This document shows, one piece after another, positions 1 through 7,766 of a DNA stretch of 64,000 nt; the stretch's first letter is position 1; each line of letters opens with the position of its first letter. The position numbers were made by a program, and so were the translations under genes. Origin of the DNA: Synechococcus sp. PCC 7335. GTDB lineage: Bacteria > Cyanobacteriota > Cyanobacteriia > Phormidesmidales > Phormidesmidaceae. The notes beneath the pieces were generated by a model. The model saw only the letters and a program-made list of their open reading frames with translations, searched no databases and was not told where the DNA came from. The stretch is taken from the NCBI RefSeq assembly GCF_000155595.1, contig NZ_DS989904.1, forward strand, positions 690,477 through 754,476, in the 5' to 3' direction.

Positions 1-1260
1 CGACCGATTCCTATCGAGCAGACCCCTGAATTAAGGCGTGAATACCTGTGCCTAGCTGTTTGTGATCAGTTCGTAGGCTCGCTAGTGGCAGCTAGAGTAG
101 CACCCGGAACAGCTTCTGATAAGCGAACACTACGGCTATATAGTTCAACTTCTCTGCGCACAATCGCGGCTTTATCTACCAATATCAAAGCTGTGATTGA
201 AGACAGCTCATGCGAGCAGACCATCGCCGGCGCCGCTGTGCTTAGTCAGTGGGAGCGTTACTTTCCAAAGGCTCTATGGACTCAGGGGACCTTGCCGCTA
301 TCCGACGCTTTCTTGAGCTGGCAGCTGCAGCGCCAAGAAGACCTGCGATCCCAGCTCAACAGAAGTCGTAGCAGTCACAAAGAGGCTAAGAGCAATTCTG
401 GTGCCCGTAGGATCAATGCCGACTTTCTTGGGCAAGCAAGAGAAGAGTTGCAATCGCCGCTGACCACTATCAAAACGGCCCTAACGCTCTTGGGTTCGCC
501 CACGCTCAAGCTGGCTCAACGACAGCGCTACATAGAGATGATTGCGACTCAGTGCGATCGCCAGAAGAATCTTGTCAATAGCATCATTGAACTCTTGCAG
601 CTCCAGATGACGCCAAGCCAGTCACCCCAACCTATTGGCCTTAGCGAACTGCTGCCTGGCATTGTTAGTATCTATCAGCCCATTGCTCAAGAGCGAGATA
701 TTATGCTGGCTTATACTATCCCCGATCGGCTCGCGACCGTTCTAGGAGTAGAAGCCGAGCTCAAGCAAGTTGTTGTTCACCTGATCAAAAATAGTATCAA
801 AAGAATCGCTAAGCGTGGTCGAATCTGGGTTAGCGCTGTCCCTGATGGCAAGAACTTTATCGTCCTTACCGTCCAAGATTCAGGTAGCCATATTCCCAAA
901 TCCGAAATCGATCGGCTCTTCGAGCCTTTCCACCCATCAACGCACCCATCTACTAACAGTGATATAGCAAACCTAGATCTCATGCTAGTAGAGCAACTAG
1001 TGCAGAGGATGGGTGGACAGATTATGGTAGAAAGTCCGCCAGACCGAGACACCCTTTTCAAAGTTGCACTTCCCGTTCAGCCACCCTCATCAGCGCGGAT
1101 AGCTGCCTCCAAACCGATAGCGCAAGCAGATCGCTTTGTCAGAAGAAGTCTTGGGCCTGCTAGAACGACTAACAGCCAGTCTATAAATGATCAATCCGTA
1201 AATGACCAATCTGTAAATGACCAATCTGTAAATGCACAGACACCCGCTGCCATCTCATAG
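1..1260 (+). CDS. DICT-type sensor histidine kinase, 5' truncated by window edge, degenerate catalytic motifs
   Basis: The reading frame is open from base 1, so the true start lies outside the window; the GTG at 85 is an internal codon. The N-terminal part looks like the cyanobacterial DICT sensory domain, and the C-terminal part aligns with HisKA and HATPase_c. Counting from GTG 85, the H-box region reads AREELQSPL where active kinases have SHELRTPL, so the phosphoacceptor His is replaced by Glu. The N-box Asn is kept (HLIKNSIK). The G1 box reads DSGSHIP instead of DxGxGIP, and the GLGL motif is NLDL. The tail carries a short in-frame repeat. It may be a pseudokinase or a regulatory scaffold. 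The DICT assignment is by memory of family pattern. Confidence 0.7.
   Translation, partial: RPIPIEQTPELRREYLCLAVCDQFVGSLVAARVAPGTASDKRTLRLYSSTSLRTIAALSTNIKAVIEDSSCEQTIAGAAVLSQWERYFPKALWTQGTLPLSDAFLSWQLQRQEDLRSQLNRSRSSHKEAKSNSGARRINADFLGQAREELQSPLTTIKTALTLLGSPTLKLAQRQRYIEMIATQCDRQKNLVNSIIELLQLQMTPSQSPQPIGLSELLPGIVSIYQPIAQERDIMLAYTIPDRLATVLGVEAELKQVVVHLIKNSIKRIAKRGRIWVSAVPDGKNFIVLTVQDSGSHIPKSEIDRLFEPFHPSTHPSTNSDIANLDLMLVEQLVQRMGGQIMVESPPDRDTLFKVALPVQPPSSARIAASKPIAQADRFVRRSLGPARTTNSQSINDQSVNDQSVNDQSVNAQTPAAIS
1171..1230 (+). repeat. 15-bp in-frame tandem repeat, about 4 copies
   Basis: Units of the type AATGACCAATCTGTA repeat with a 15-bp period at 1171, 1186, 1201 and 1216. The last two are identical and the first is the most diverged. 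They encode the pentapeptide SVNDQ/SINDQ repeated in the C-terminal tail of the kinase, close to its stop codon. Confidence 0.9.
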
Positions 1261-1448
1261 AGATCTCGTATAGCAACGGGGCTGGATGCATACTCTGCGA
1301 GAAGGCAAAGCCTACAGTTATCGCTGACTACTTAGCGCTTCTGTTAAAGGTTTCCAGCCCTAGAAAATGTGTAGAGCGAAGTGGCAAAAGCTATAGAACT
1401 TTGGTCTCCTAAACATCAGAAATCACCAAACATAAGAAGCAGCCAGGA

Positions 1449-1688
1449 CTAAGGCGCCTCGTCTTCGGCCACCAATGTTTCAATTAGCAAGGCGGCCTGC
1501 TTTTGCTTTTCTTGAAGGAAGCGATCGCATTGCTGCAATGCGCCTACAGCTTCAGAAAATTGATCGAACACCTCAGCTAAAGAGAGTTCTCCCCCCTCTA
1601 GCTGCTGGGTAATTGACTCAATGCGAACTAACGTCTCTTCGTAATCCCAATTGTCAGGCAGAGAAGGTGTCTTTTTTTGGCGAGGCAT
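1449..1688 (-). CDS. xseB: Exodeoxyribonuclease VII small subunit
   Basis: Small subunit of exonuclease VII, which degrades single-stranded DNA together with XseA in the cytoplasm. The protein of about 79 residues has the family core: YEETLVRIESITQQLE, then GELSLAEVFDQFSEAV, then a Leu-rich helix with a cysteine (CDRFL) and an acidic tail. The frame extends 13 codons further upstream, but that extension lies in an imperfect 16-bp duplication (1691-1722). I therefore place the start at the ATG at 1688 (MPRQKK), which fits the usual size. It lies 131 bp downstream of xseA on the same strand, so the two are probably co-transcribed. Confidence 0.9.
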   Translation of the reverse strand: MPRQKKTPSLPDNWDYEETLVRIESITQQLEGGELSLAEVFDQFSEAVGALQQCDRFLQEKQKQAALLIETLVAEDEAP

Positions 1689-1690
1689 AG

Positions 1691-1722
1691 AACAGTGGAC
1701 GTAGGGAACAGTAGGCGTAGGA
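1691..1722. repeat. Imperfect 16-bp tandem duplication between xseA and xseB
   Basis: Two adjacent 16-bp units beginning AACAGT match at 13 of 16 positions (1691-1706 and 1707-1722). They lie just upstream of the preferred xseB start. Confidence 0.7.
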
Positions 1723-1819
1723 AACAAGAAGCATGGGAGATAAGGAGTGTAAGGAACAGCTAAGAATTAGGCAAAGCCAACTTTTGCTTACGAGAGCCAG
1801 CTTAGTTAAGACAGTCTGG

Positions 1820-3040
1820 CTAACGATTAGCAGACACCGTAGCTTTGACTTTACCTTTACCTAACTGAATTTCTAATTCGGTACCAGGAGGAAGCTGGTT
1901 GGCATCTGTAGCAATTTCTCCTGCCGTTTTGACTATTGCATACCCTCGCTTCAAAACGGCCTGAGGATCTAATGTCACGAGTATCTCTTGCAAAAGCTGA
2001 TGCTGGTGCTGCTGGTGCTGTAATCGCTGATTTATAGCTGAGATCAGCTGCTGCTTCTGCCATACTAGTGATTTCTGATGCTGAGTTAGCTGGCGGTCCA
2101 CACGCTGACGTTGAAGTCTCGTCCTTAATGATTGTACCTGCGCTTGAGCGTGCTGCAGCCGCCTAGCCACTACCTGCCCAGCTCTTTGCAAATAATTCAC
2201 CTGTTCTTGGTACAGCTCATCTAAGCTAGGCGTAATCATTTCAGCCGCAGCAGTTGGAGTATGAGCACAGGCATCTGCGACTAGATCAGCGAGTGATTCA
2301 TCTCGCTGATGGCCTATCCCAGTAACTACAGGAATAGGGGAAGCCGCGATCGCCATCACCACCCGCTCATCATCAAAGCAGGCAAGATCTTCTACGGCGC
2401 CCCCACCTCTAGCTAGCATCAATACATCAGCTCTGCCATCTCTATCTACTCGGGCGATCGCCTTTGCAATAGAAGCTGGCGCCTGCGGACCTTGAACAAC
2501 TGCTGGAGAAAGTAGCACCCTCAGTCCAGGACTACGTTGGACTAAGGTCCGTTGAATATCTCCCCAGGCAGCAGCCTGGATAGAGGTAACTACTGCCAGC
2601 ATCCGAGGATAAGCAGGAAGCGGACGCTTTCGATCTTCATCAAAGAGTCCCTCAGCCGCAAGACGTGCCCTTAGCCGACGGTAGCGCAACGCCTGCAAGC
2701 CCTCACCAGCAGGTAATACTTGCCAAACAGTAAGCTGATAGGTACCTCGTTTTGGATATAGGCGAATCTGACCTAAGACCGTAACTTGTTCACCAACTTT
2801 CGGCGCCGTAGTCAGACGAGGTAGCTGTGACTTCCAAACGACACAACTGATTGCAGCCGATCCATCCGGCTCTTGTAACGTAAAGAAACAACCCTGGCGG
2901 TGGTGGTTAGCACTCGAAACCTCTCCTACCACCCATACTTTGTGCAGGTGAGCATCTTCTTCTAGCAATAGCTTCAAATAGTCAGTTAGCCCTGCGACAC
3001 CAATGGCTAGCTCGGTTGTCGTCTTGGCAAGTTGATCCAT
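1820..3040 (-). CDS. xseA: Exodeoxyribonuclease VII large subunit
   Basis: Catalytic subunit of exonuclease VII (406 aa), which hydrolyses single-stranded DNA in both directions. An N-terminal OB-fold (about residues 15-110, with VWVVGEVSS and GCFFTLQE) is followed by the exonuclease domain, which contains the family signatures RPLPAYPRMLAVVTS, DVLMLARGGG, DERVVMAIAASPIPVVTGIGHQRDE and ADACAHTPTAAAE. The long Gln/Arg-rich stretch after residue 270 is the coiled-coil region that binds XseB in known enzymes. The C-terminal VLKRGYAIV motif is also typical. It starts at ATG 3040 and is followed by xseB. Confidence 0.95.
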   Translation of the reverse strand: MDQLAKTTTELAIGVAGLTDYLKLLLEEDAHLHKVWVVGEVSSANHHRQGCFFTLQEPDGSAAISCVVWKSQLPRLTTAPKVGEQVTVLGQIRLYPKRGTYQLTVWQVLPAGEGLQALRYRRLRARLAAEGLFDEDRKRPLPAYPRMLAVVTSIQAAAWGDIQRTLVQRSPGLRVLLSPAVVQGPQAPASIAKAIARVDRDGRADVLMLARGGGAVEDLACFDDERVVMAIAASPIPVVTGIGHQRDESLADLVADACAHTPTAAAEMITPSLDELYQEQVNYLQRAGQVVARRLQHAQAQVQSLRTRLQRQRVDRQLTQHQKSLVWQKQQLISAINQRLQHQQHQHQLLQEILVTLDPQAVLKRGYAIVKTAGEIATDANQLPPGTELEIQLGKGKVKATVSANR

Positions 3041-3532
3041 GATATTTTTACTTTCTACTGCGTCTACCAGTTTGGTTAAGGAAATGGATATCTATGATGG
3101 CCTCAAGTGCTAACAGCTAACTTAACTGGAAAAGTAAGAATATATCTTTCCTTCTACATCTTTACTTGCTATACCTACCAGAATTTGCGAGACGCTGATA
3201 GCTGATAGCAGTCTTCTTGAGAAGCAGTATCGACCATTAGAGGCTGCTCAGAAAGCAAATCCTCTCCTACTAGATAGCATCAAACAAATAGATAGCATCA
3301 AACAAATCAAAGCCATATTAGTACGTATATATTATCTCTCACAGGTTTTCTTATCTTTCTATTGAGATTTTATGTCTCAACTTTTGGCATCTTTATAAAC
3401 GATCAAGCAGTGCTAACTACAGAAAATGCACTAGATACAAAACCGAGGACAAGACGAGTAGCCAGTAGTTCGAAACGCTAGATCCAGTGTTTTGTTTAGC
3501 GCTGGGAGACTAAAGAGCAGTCGTGGATACAT
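3041..3532. other. Intergenic region upstream of xseA
   Basis: AT-rich gap between the divergent-side start of xseA and the terminator of the DUF1815 gene. I see no convincing ORF. It holds a perfect 18-bp tandem duplication (3272-3307). A promoter for leftward xseA must lie near 3041-3200, but I cannot assign one. Confidence 0.5.
3272..3307. repeat. Perfect 18-bp tandem duplication
   Basis: The unit AGATAGCATCAAACAAAT is present twice without mismatch, at 3272-3289 and 3290-3307, in noncoding DNA. Confidence 0.95.
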
Positions 3533-3565
3533 AAAAAAAGCCCAGACCAACAGTTCGTCTAGACT
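3533..3565 (-). terminator. Rho-independent terminator of the DUF1815 gene
   Basis: Read on the minus strand, a 9-bp stem (3557-3565 with 3539-3547, including two or three G-T pairs) has a 9-nt loop and is followed directly by seven T residues. It lies about 95 bp past the stop codon of the leftward DUF1815 gene. Confidence 0.8.
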
Positions 3566-3657
3566 TTGCAAAGATGTCTATGATAATGGTGCTTTCTACA
3601 GTACCTATGAACAGATCGTTCAGACGACCACTCAGCTAGTGACTACCTAGCTAACGA

Positions 3658-3990
3658 CTAGGCAATGGCCTCACATTCAGCAGGACTTACCTGATACTTA
3701 ATCAAGTTGGCAAGCTCTTGAAGCTGATTGATGGCCTCGGCTCCTTCTAGCTTCATCAGCTCGCGATCATCACGCATCTCAGTCCACGTAATTCCATAGT
3801 CAGAGACTAGGAATCTAATTAGATGATCCCCCCCTAAGCTCACCATGAAGGAAGCACTGTTTAGCTCATCTCCACATGTGTAGCAAGAGGCTAGGTATCC
3901 CCTTTTCTCTAACACGATCGCCATTGCCTTCAAGTTCAATACGAGGTCTTGAACAAACTGACGGTGCTGATCTGCAAGTCTAACAAACAT
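3658..3990 (-). CDS. DUF1815 family protein
   Basis: A 110-aa protein of a small, cyanobacteria-restricted family of unknown function. The sequence follows the family almost throughout: MFVRLADQHRQFVQDLV at the start, ERRGYLASCYTCG-like centre (here EKRGYLASCYTCGDELN), FMVSLGGDHLIRFLVSDYGITW, and the MRDDRELMKLEGAEAI helix. CYTC gives two cysteines in a CxxC arrangement, possibly metal-binding or redox (inference). An AGGAG Shine-Dalgarno lies just upstream of the ATG. It has its own terminator, so it is monocistronic. Confidence 0.9.
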   Translation of the reverse strand: MFVRLADQHRQFVQDLVLNLKAMAIVLEKRGYLASCYTCGDELNSASFMVSLGGDHLIRFLVSDYGITWTEMRDDRELMKLEGAEAINQLQELANLIKYQVSPAECEAIA

Positions 3991-4569
3991 TGACTGTCTC
4001 CTACACCACTAAATAATCTTACACGGTTTGCTTAATACTTTTTTAATGTTCTGCAAGCGGTGAAATTGAAAACCGAATAGCCTCGATAATTTTATTAAGG
4101 CTGTTTGAGCCTTTCGTAGCCTGAGCGGATTTCGTAGATACCAAATCACTCGCTACTGAACCTACCCGCTCTCAGTTTCAAACTATCAGTCCTAGCTTAG
4201 CATCTTAAGTTATGTTAACTTCTAGCGCCTGTATCCTAATCCAAAATGACAAATCCTGCAGAAAGTCGCCCAAAATATCCGTCAAAGGACATATAGATTT
4301 TCGCTCTGCTCGACTATCGCTCTGTAAAAGTTGTCACTTCGTTCTAACGCAATTGTGTTCAATTGATGAAAATAGAGCGAACGGGATCAAAAAAAATGAC
4401 AAAACTTGACATGCTCACCTTACTTGTCTATGGCAAGTGAGAAAACCTTTGGCAAAGATCTATAGTGCTCTAAGGCACTACAAGTCCTAGAGCCAGACTT
4501 CAAAATTACATGATGGCTGCTATCTAAGGCAGTTGCTGCCCAAAAGTGTACCCTGCTTAGCCAACAACA
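3991..4569. other. Intergenic region between DUF1815 and DUF2839 genes
   Basis: A gap of 579 bp. The left end is the DUF1815 leader with a possible -10 (TAAGAT on the minus strand). A 65-codon rightward frame at 4212-4409 has no coding signature. The right part has the orphan promoter and two hairpins: TAGTGC/GCACTA around 4464-4481 and GGCAG-TTG-CTGCC around 4528-4540. Confidence 0.5.
4406..4434 (+). promoter_or_regulatory. Candidate orphan sigma-70 promoter
   Basis: A perfect TTGACA (4406-4411) is separated by 17 bp from TATGGC (4429-4434). It points rightward into about 130 bp that contain no ORF but two small hairpins. The -10 matches consensus at only three positions, so the call is tentative. 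Confidence 0.35.
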
Positions 4570-4785
4570 CTAATTTGCAAGCGTCCACCAACCAAAGCCC
4601 GGGCCGATGAAGCGAATTGTTAACCAGGCAGCGACCATCAATACAATACCCGCCCACGCGCCCCTGCTAGACCAAGTCACAAACTTAGCGGCAGTTTCTT
4701 TGCTGATTGGCACGCCACGCATAATCGGTTCGGGCTTGCCATACTTTTCGCCTAGCTCTTGCTTACGGCGTCTGGATTCTCCCAT
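4570..4785 (-). CDS. DUF2839 family membrane protein
   Basis: A 71-aa cyanobacterial protein of unknown function. It has a basic N-terminus (MGESRRRKQELGEKYG), the family centre KPEPIMRGVPISKETAAKF, and one predicted membrane segment (AGIVLMVAAWLTIRFIG) near the C-terminus. The N-terminus probably faces the cytoplasm by the positive-inside rule. The ATG start at 4785 and the length agree with the family. Confidence 0.85.
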   Translation of the reverse strand: MGESRRRKQELGEKYGKPEPIMRGVPISKETAAKFVTWSSRGAWAGIVLMVAAWLTIRFIGPGFGWWTLAN

Positions 4786-4907
4786 GAGTCAATTATCTTT
4801 ACTAGCTATTGATTTTGGGTTCATCATAGCGGCCCTGCTTGCTGAGCTTTTATCAGGACTGGCTAAATTATCATTTGTTTAGAGAGTTCAGAAGAAAATT
4901 CTAATAC

Positions 4908-4937
4908 CAGGCTACTAGAGAGCAGGCTACTAGAGAG
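4908..4937. repeat. Perfect 15-bp tandem duplication
   Basis: The unit CAGGCTACTAGAGAG is repeated exactly, at 4908-4922 and 4923-4937. It lies in the short gap just downstream of the DinG-like gene. Confidence 0.95.
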
Positions 4938-4963
4938 AAAGGTAGACTCCCTCAAAGGAATAG

Positions 4964-6709
4964 TTAAAGCAAATGTTTAGAGTAGTCTGCATGAGGTGCA
5001 AACCAACTGGCATCAAGATAGCTACTGCGAGCAGCAGGACTAAGCGCGGCGATAATCTGTCTGCCATAGCTACGATGGTTAATGCGGTTATCGAGAATTG
5101 CGACCACACCAGGAGTTGACCCGTTTGGTAACCTATGTTCCGAGACATCACTATCAGCGGCGTATCTAGGCAAGGCGTAGTTGTTTAGGGAGTGATTATC
5201 TAGATGGGAATCGTTTAAATCGTCTAGGTGGTGATAGTGCGATGGACTCCCGACATAGTCATATGCTCGCACTGGTGCCACCGCATGCTGTAACGTGCTG
5301 AGTGCTTCAGGAAGTAGATAGGCTTTGAACCAGTCTTGTTGTCGCCGCTTGTACATTGCTACTCGCCCTGCTACCAATGGATTTTCTAAAGACGGAATAG
5401 GTAAAGTTGTCACGATCATCAAACTTGGGGTGGCAAACTGAGACTGGTGCGATCGCCAGTACTCCCAGCCTGTAATCAATACTCCCTGGTGTTTATCTAC
5501 CTCAGATTCAACCTGAACTCTAGAGCCAAACTCAGCGGCCAATACAGATGCAAACTGTATCTTCAAAGGCACATCACCTACAATCACCACTGTCGGACCA
5601 GCCGTTGAGCTATCGTCCATAAGCTGCTTGGCACCGAGCAATCGCCTGATCTCCTCTAGTGCAGCCGCCTTAAAGTGGCTGGTATTAGGCATGGGCAAGC
5701 GATCGGGAAGATAGAGCTGAATGAGATCATTATGTCGATCTGGGCCAAAACTTAGGCAGGTCATTTCGCCAAGACCGAGACGTTCTCGATATCGCACGGC
5801 TCGAGTGTCCGTATCTAGCGCTGCGCCGACCAAGACAATCGGTTGCCTTTGCCAAATTGGGGCTAACGTGGAATCAATGTCCGTAGGGCCACAGCATAGT
5901 ACAAAGCTACCAACCTGGCGATTCATCTGGCTCCAGGCTAGCTGACTAGGCTGGTCGAACTGACGCCAAAAGACCTGCCAGGCTACAGGCATCTGATCAC
6001 CATCGCCGTGGGTGATTAGCAAATCGCGTAGTTCATTCAATAGCATCCGCTCAGGAACATCTATCAAATGGCAGCCATAAGGATTGGCCGGATGTTGCAA
6101 GATAGTGTGAGTCAGTCGCACTCGCAAATCACGAATCAGCTCGCAGTGGGCTGGATAGGCAAGCGTCAGTAACTCCCAGTCTTGAGAAGATAAGGTCGTG
6201 CTCAGTGTGGTCCTAATCCATGTTTCTAAATCGCTAGCCCCCTCAATAATGGTGGGAATACCTTCCGGGAAGCGACTGACCAAGTTAGCAGATGTAGTCG
6301 GCAGACCAGAAACCCTATCGCTAGAGAGGCGATCGCATAGCCATGCCTGAGTCGAGGTCACCAGCAGTCCTCGAAAAGACTCCCCCGGCCATCTATCTCC
6401 AGTTTGGACCGGCTTGATCACAGGCAGTCTCTGTTGCAGATCAGGAATGTCTTGATGCAACATCAGCTTTAGCAGCTTGTCAGGAAGTGCTAATATCGCA
6501 GGCTCAGGCCACAGTAGCGCTGGAATGAGGTAGCTCAGGCGATGGGTGCCCTGATAAGCACTCAAGCTATCCGTTTGGATCAAAGCGCTACGTCCTACTC
6601 TTAGCGCTCTAGCCACTAACCGGGCCATAGTCAGATGATGCGGCCACTGAGTATGTCCCTGCTCTCGTAGATAAGCCCGAAGGCGCTGATGAACTTCTGT
6701 TTCGATCAC
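4964..6709 (-). CDS. DinG-like helicase-family protein lacking Walker A and DEAH motifs
   Basis: A 581-aa protein from a GTG start. It resembles cyanobacterial DinG/XPD-type helicase relatives: WPHHLTMARLVARAL near the N-terminus and the DinG-like C-terminal segment GVVAILDNRINHRSYGRQIIAALSP. The expected P-loop is absent: the equivalent region reads RSALIQTDSLSAYQGTHRLSYL with no GxGKT/S. Where DEAH is expected the sequence is IIEGASDLETW. A His/Asn/Asp-rich insertion (YHHLDDLNDSHLDNHSLNN) sits about 65 residues from the C-terminus. ATP-dependent unwinding therefore seems unlikely, and a DNA-binding or structural role is an inference. Confidence 0.65.
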   Translation of the reverse strand: MIETEVHQRLRAYLREQGHTQWPHHLTMARLVARALRVGRSALIQTDSLSAYQGTHRLSYLIPALLWPEPAILALPDKLLKLMLHQDIPDLQQRLPVIKPVQTGDRWPGESFRGLLVTSTQAWLCDRLSSDRVSGLPTTSANLVSRFPEGIPTIIEGASDLETWIRTTLSTTLSSQDWELLTLAYPAHCELIRDLRVRLTHTILQHPANPYGCHLIDVPERMLLNELRDLLITHGDGDQMPVAWQVFWRQFDQPSQLAWSQMNRQVGSFVLCCGPTDIDSTLAPIWQRQPIVLVGAALDTDTRAVRYRERLGLGEMTCLSFGPDRHNDLIQLYLPDRLPMPNTSHFKAAALEEIRRLLGAKQLMDDSSTAGPTVVIVGDVPLKIQFASVLAAEFGSRVQVESEVDKHQGVLITGWEYWRSHQSQFATPSLMIVTTLPIPSLENPLVAGRVAMYKRRQQDWFKAYLLPEALSTLQHAVAPVRAYDYVGSPSHYHHLDDLNDSHLDNHSLNNYALPRYAADSDVSEHRLPNGSTPGVVAILDNRINHRSYGRQIIAALSPAARSSYLDASWFAPHADYSKHLL

Positions 6710-6893
6710 AGGCGTATAAGTAAAGTGGCAAGCGTGCAGAACCGCTTGGTTGACGGCGGCTTCGGGTGGATTTTATTGTGACACATTGTTTGAGAAGTAG
6801 CGTCTTGGGATCGAGCCTATTTAGCTGAAGGGAAAGCGCGCTATCGAGCAGAGAGAATCGCGTCAATAAAGTGCGACTCAATAGAGGGTTGAA

Positions 6894-7766
6894 ATGAAAA
6901 TTGGAATTATTGGATTGGGGTTGATCGGCGGCTGCCTAGGAATAGACCTAAAGGCGGCTGGCCATCGGATATACGGAGTAGCTCGGCGAGTAGAAACTTG
7001 CCAGCAGGCGCTTGATCGCAACATTGTCCACTATGCCAGTGTTCACCTCACAAGTCTTGCTGCTTGCGATGTTGTGTTCATATGCACACCGATTGCCACT
7101 ATAGTGCCCACAGTGATAGCGCTCGCTAAGATCTTAAAGCCCACGGCTGTGGTGACGGATGTGGGGTCTGTGAAAGCAGCGGTCGTTGAACTAGCAACAG
7201 ACCACTGGCCTTTGTTTGTTGGCGGTCATCCCATGAGTGGTAAAAGTGAGAATGGACTGGAGGCAGCCGAAGCGGGCTTATTTCAAGGAAATTCTTATGT
7301 CATTACTCCCTTAGAGAAACCTTCGTCACAAACCGACAGCGCTGCGATCGCACTGGTTGAGCAGCTAGCGACGCAACTTGGCTCACTGATCTACCGCTGC
7401 ACACCAACAGCTCATGATCGAGCAGTCGCCTGGATCTCTCATCTGCCTGTGATGGTCAGCTCTAATCTGATTCATTCAGCCAGCAGCGAACCTGATGATA
7501 CCGTCAGAGAACTCGCTGAAAAATTTGCTAGTTCTGGATTTAGAGACACCAGTCGAGTAGGCGGTGGCAATCCAGAGCTAGGATTAATGATGGTTCAGTA
7601 CAACCGGAACGAAATATTACGAGCACTCAAGCAGTACCGCCAGGCTATCGACCACACCATCCAAGCATTAGAAATAGAAGATTGGAGTGCGATCGCCAAT
7701 CAGCTAAACGAAACCAAGCTGGCAAGAATGCGCTACGTCGCCCCTAGCTCCATGACTGGCTCTTGA
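6894..7766 (+). CDS. tyrA: Prephenate/arogenate dehydrogenase
   Basis: NAD(P)-dependent oxidative decarboxylase of tyrosine biosynthesis (290 aa, cytoplasmic). The N-terminal Rossmann fold starts at once with IGIIGLGLIGG. VVFICTPIATIVP, VVTDVGSVKAAVV and VGGHPMSGKSENG are family motifs, and the last holds the catalytic-region histidine. The C-terminal helical dimerisation domain contains AVAWISHLPVMVSS and SGFRDTSRVGGGNPELG. Cyanobacterial TyrA enzymes usually prefer arogenate, but substrate preference cannot be read here. The 3' end overlaps the convergent kinase gene by 34 bp. Confidence 0.92.
   Translation: MKIGIIGLGLIGGCLGIDLKAAGHRIYGVARRVETCQQALDRNIVHYASVHLTSLAACDVVFICTPIATIVPTVIALAKILKPTAVVTDVGSVKAAVVELATDHWPLFVGGHPMSGKSENGLEAAEAGLFQGNSYVITPLEKPSSQTDSAAIALVEQLATQLGSLIYRCTPTAHDRAVAWISHLPVMVSSNLIHSASSEPDDTVRELAEKFASSGFRDTSRVGGGNPELGLMMVQYNRNEILRALKQYRQAIDHTIQALEIEDWSAIANQLNETKLARMRYVAPSSMTGS

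Noticed and set aside
4212-4409. 65-codon frame upstream of the orphan promoter
   Set aside because: No ribosome binding site, Cys/Ser/Lys-rich random-looking composition and no family resemblance.
4930-5151. 73-codon frame with hydrophobic segments antisense/out of frame to the DinG-like gene end
   Set aside because: It lies in the DinG-like gene on the same strand in another frame, and the DinG-like C-terminus there matches its family.
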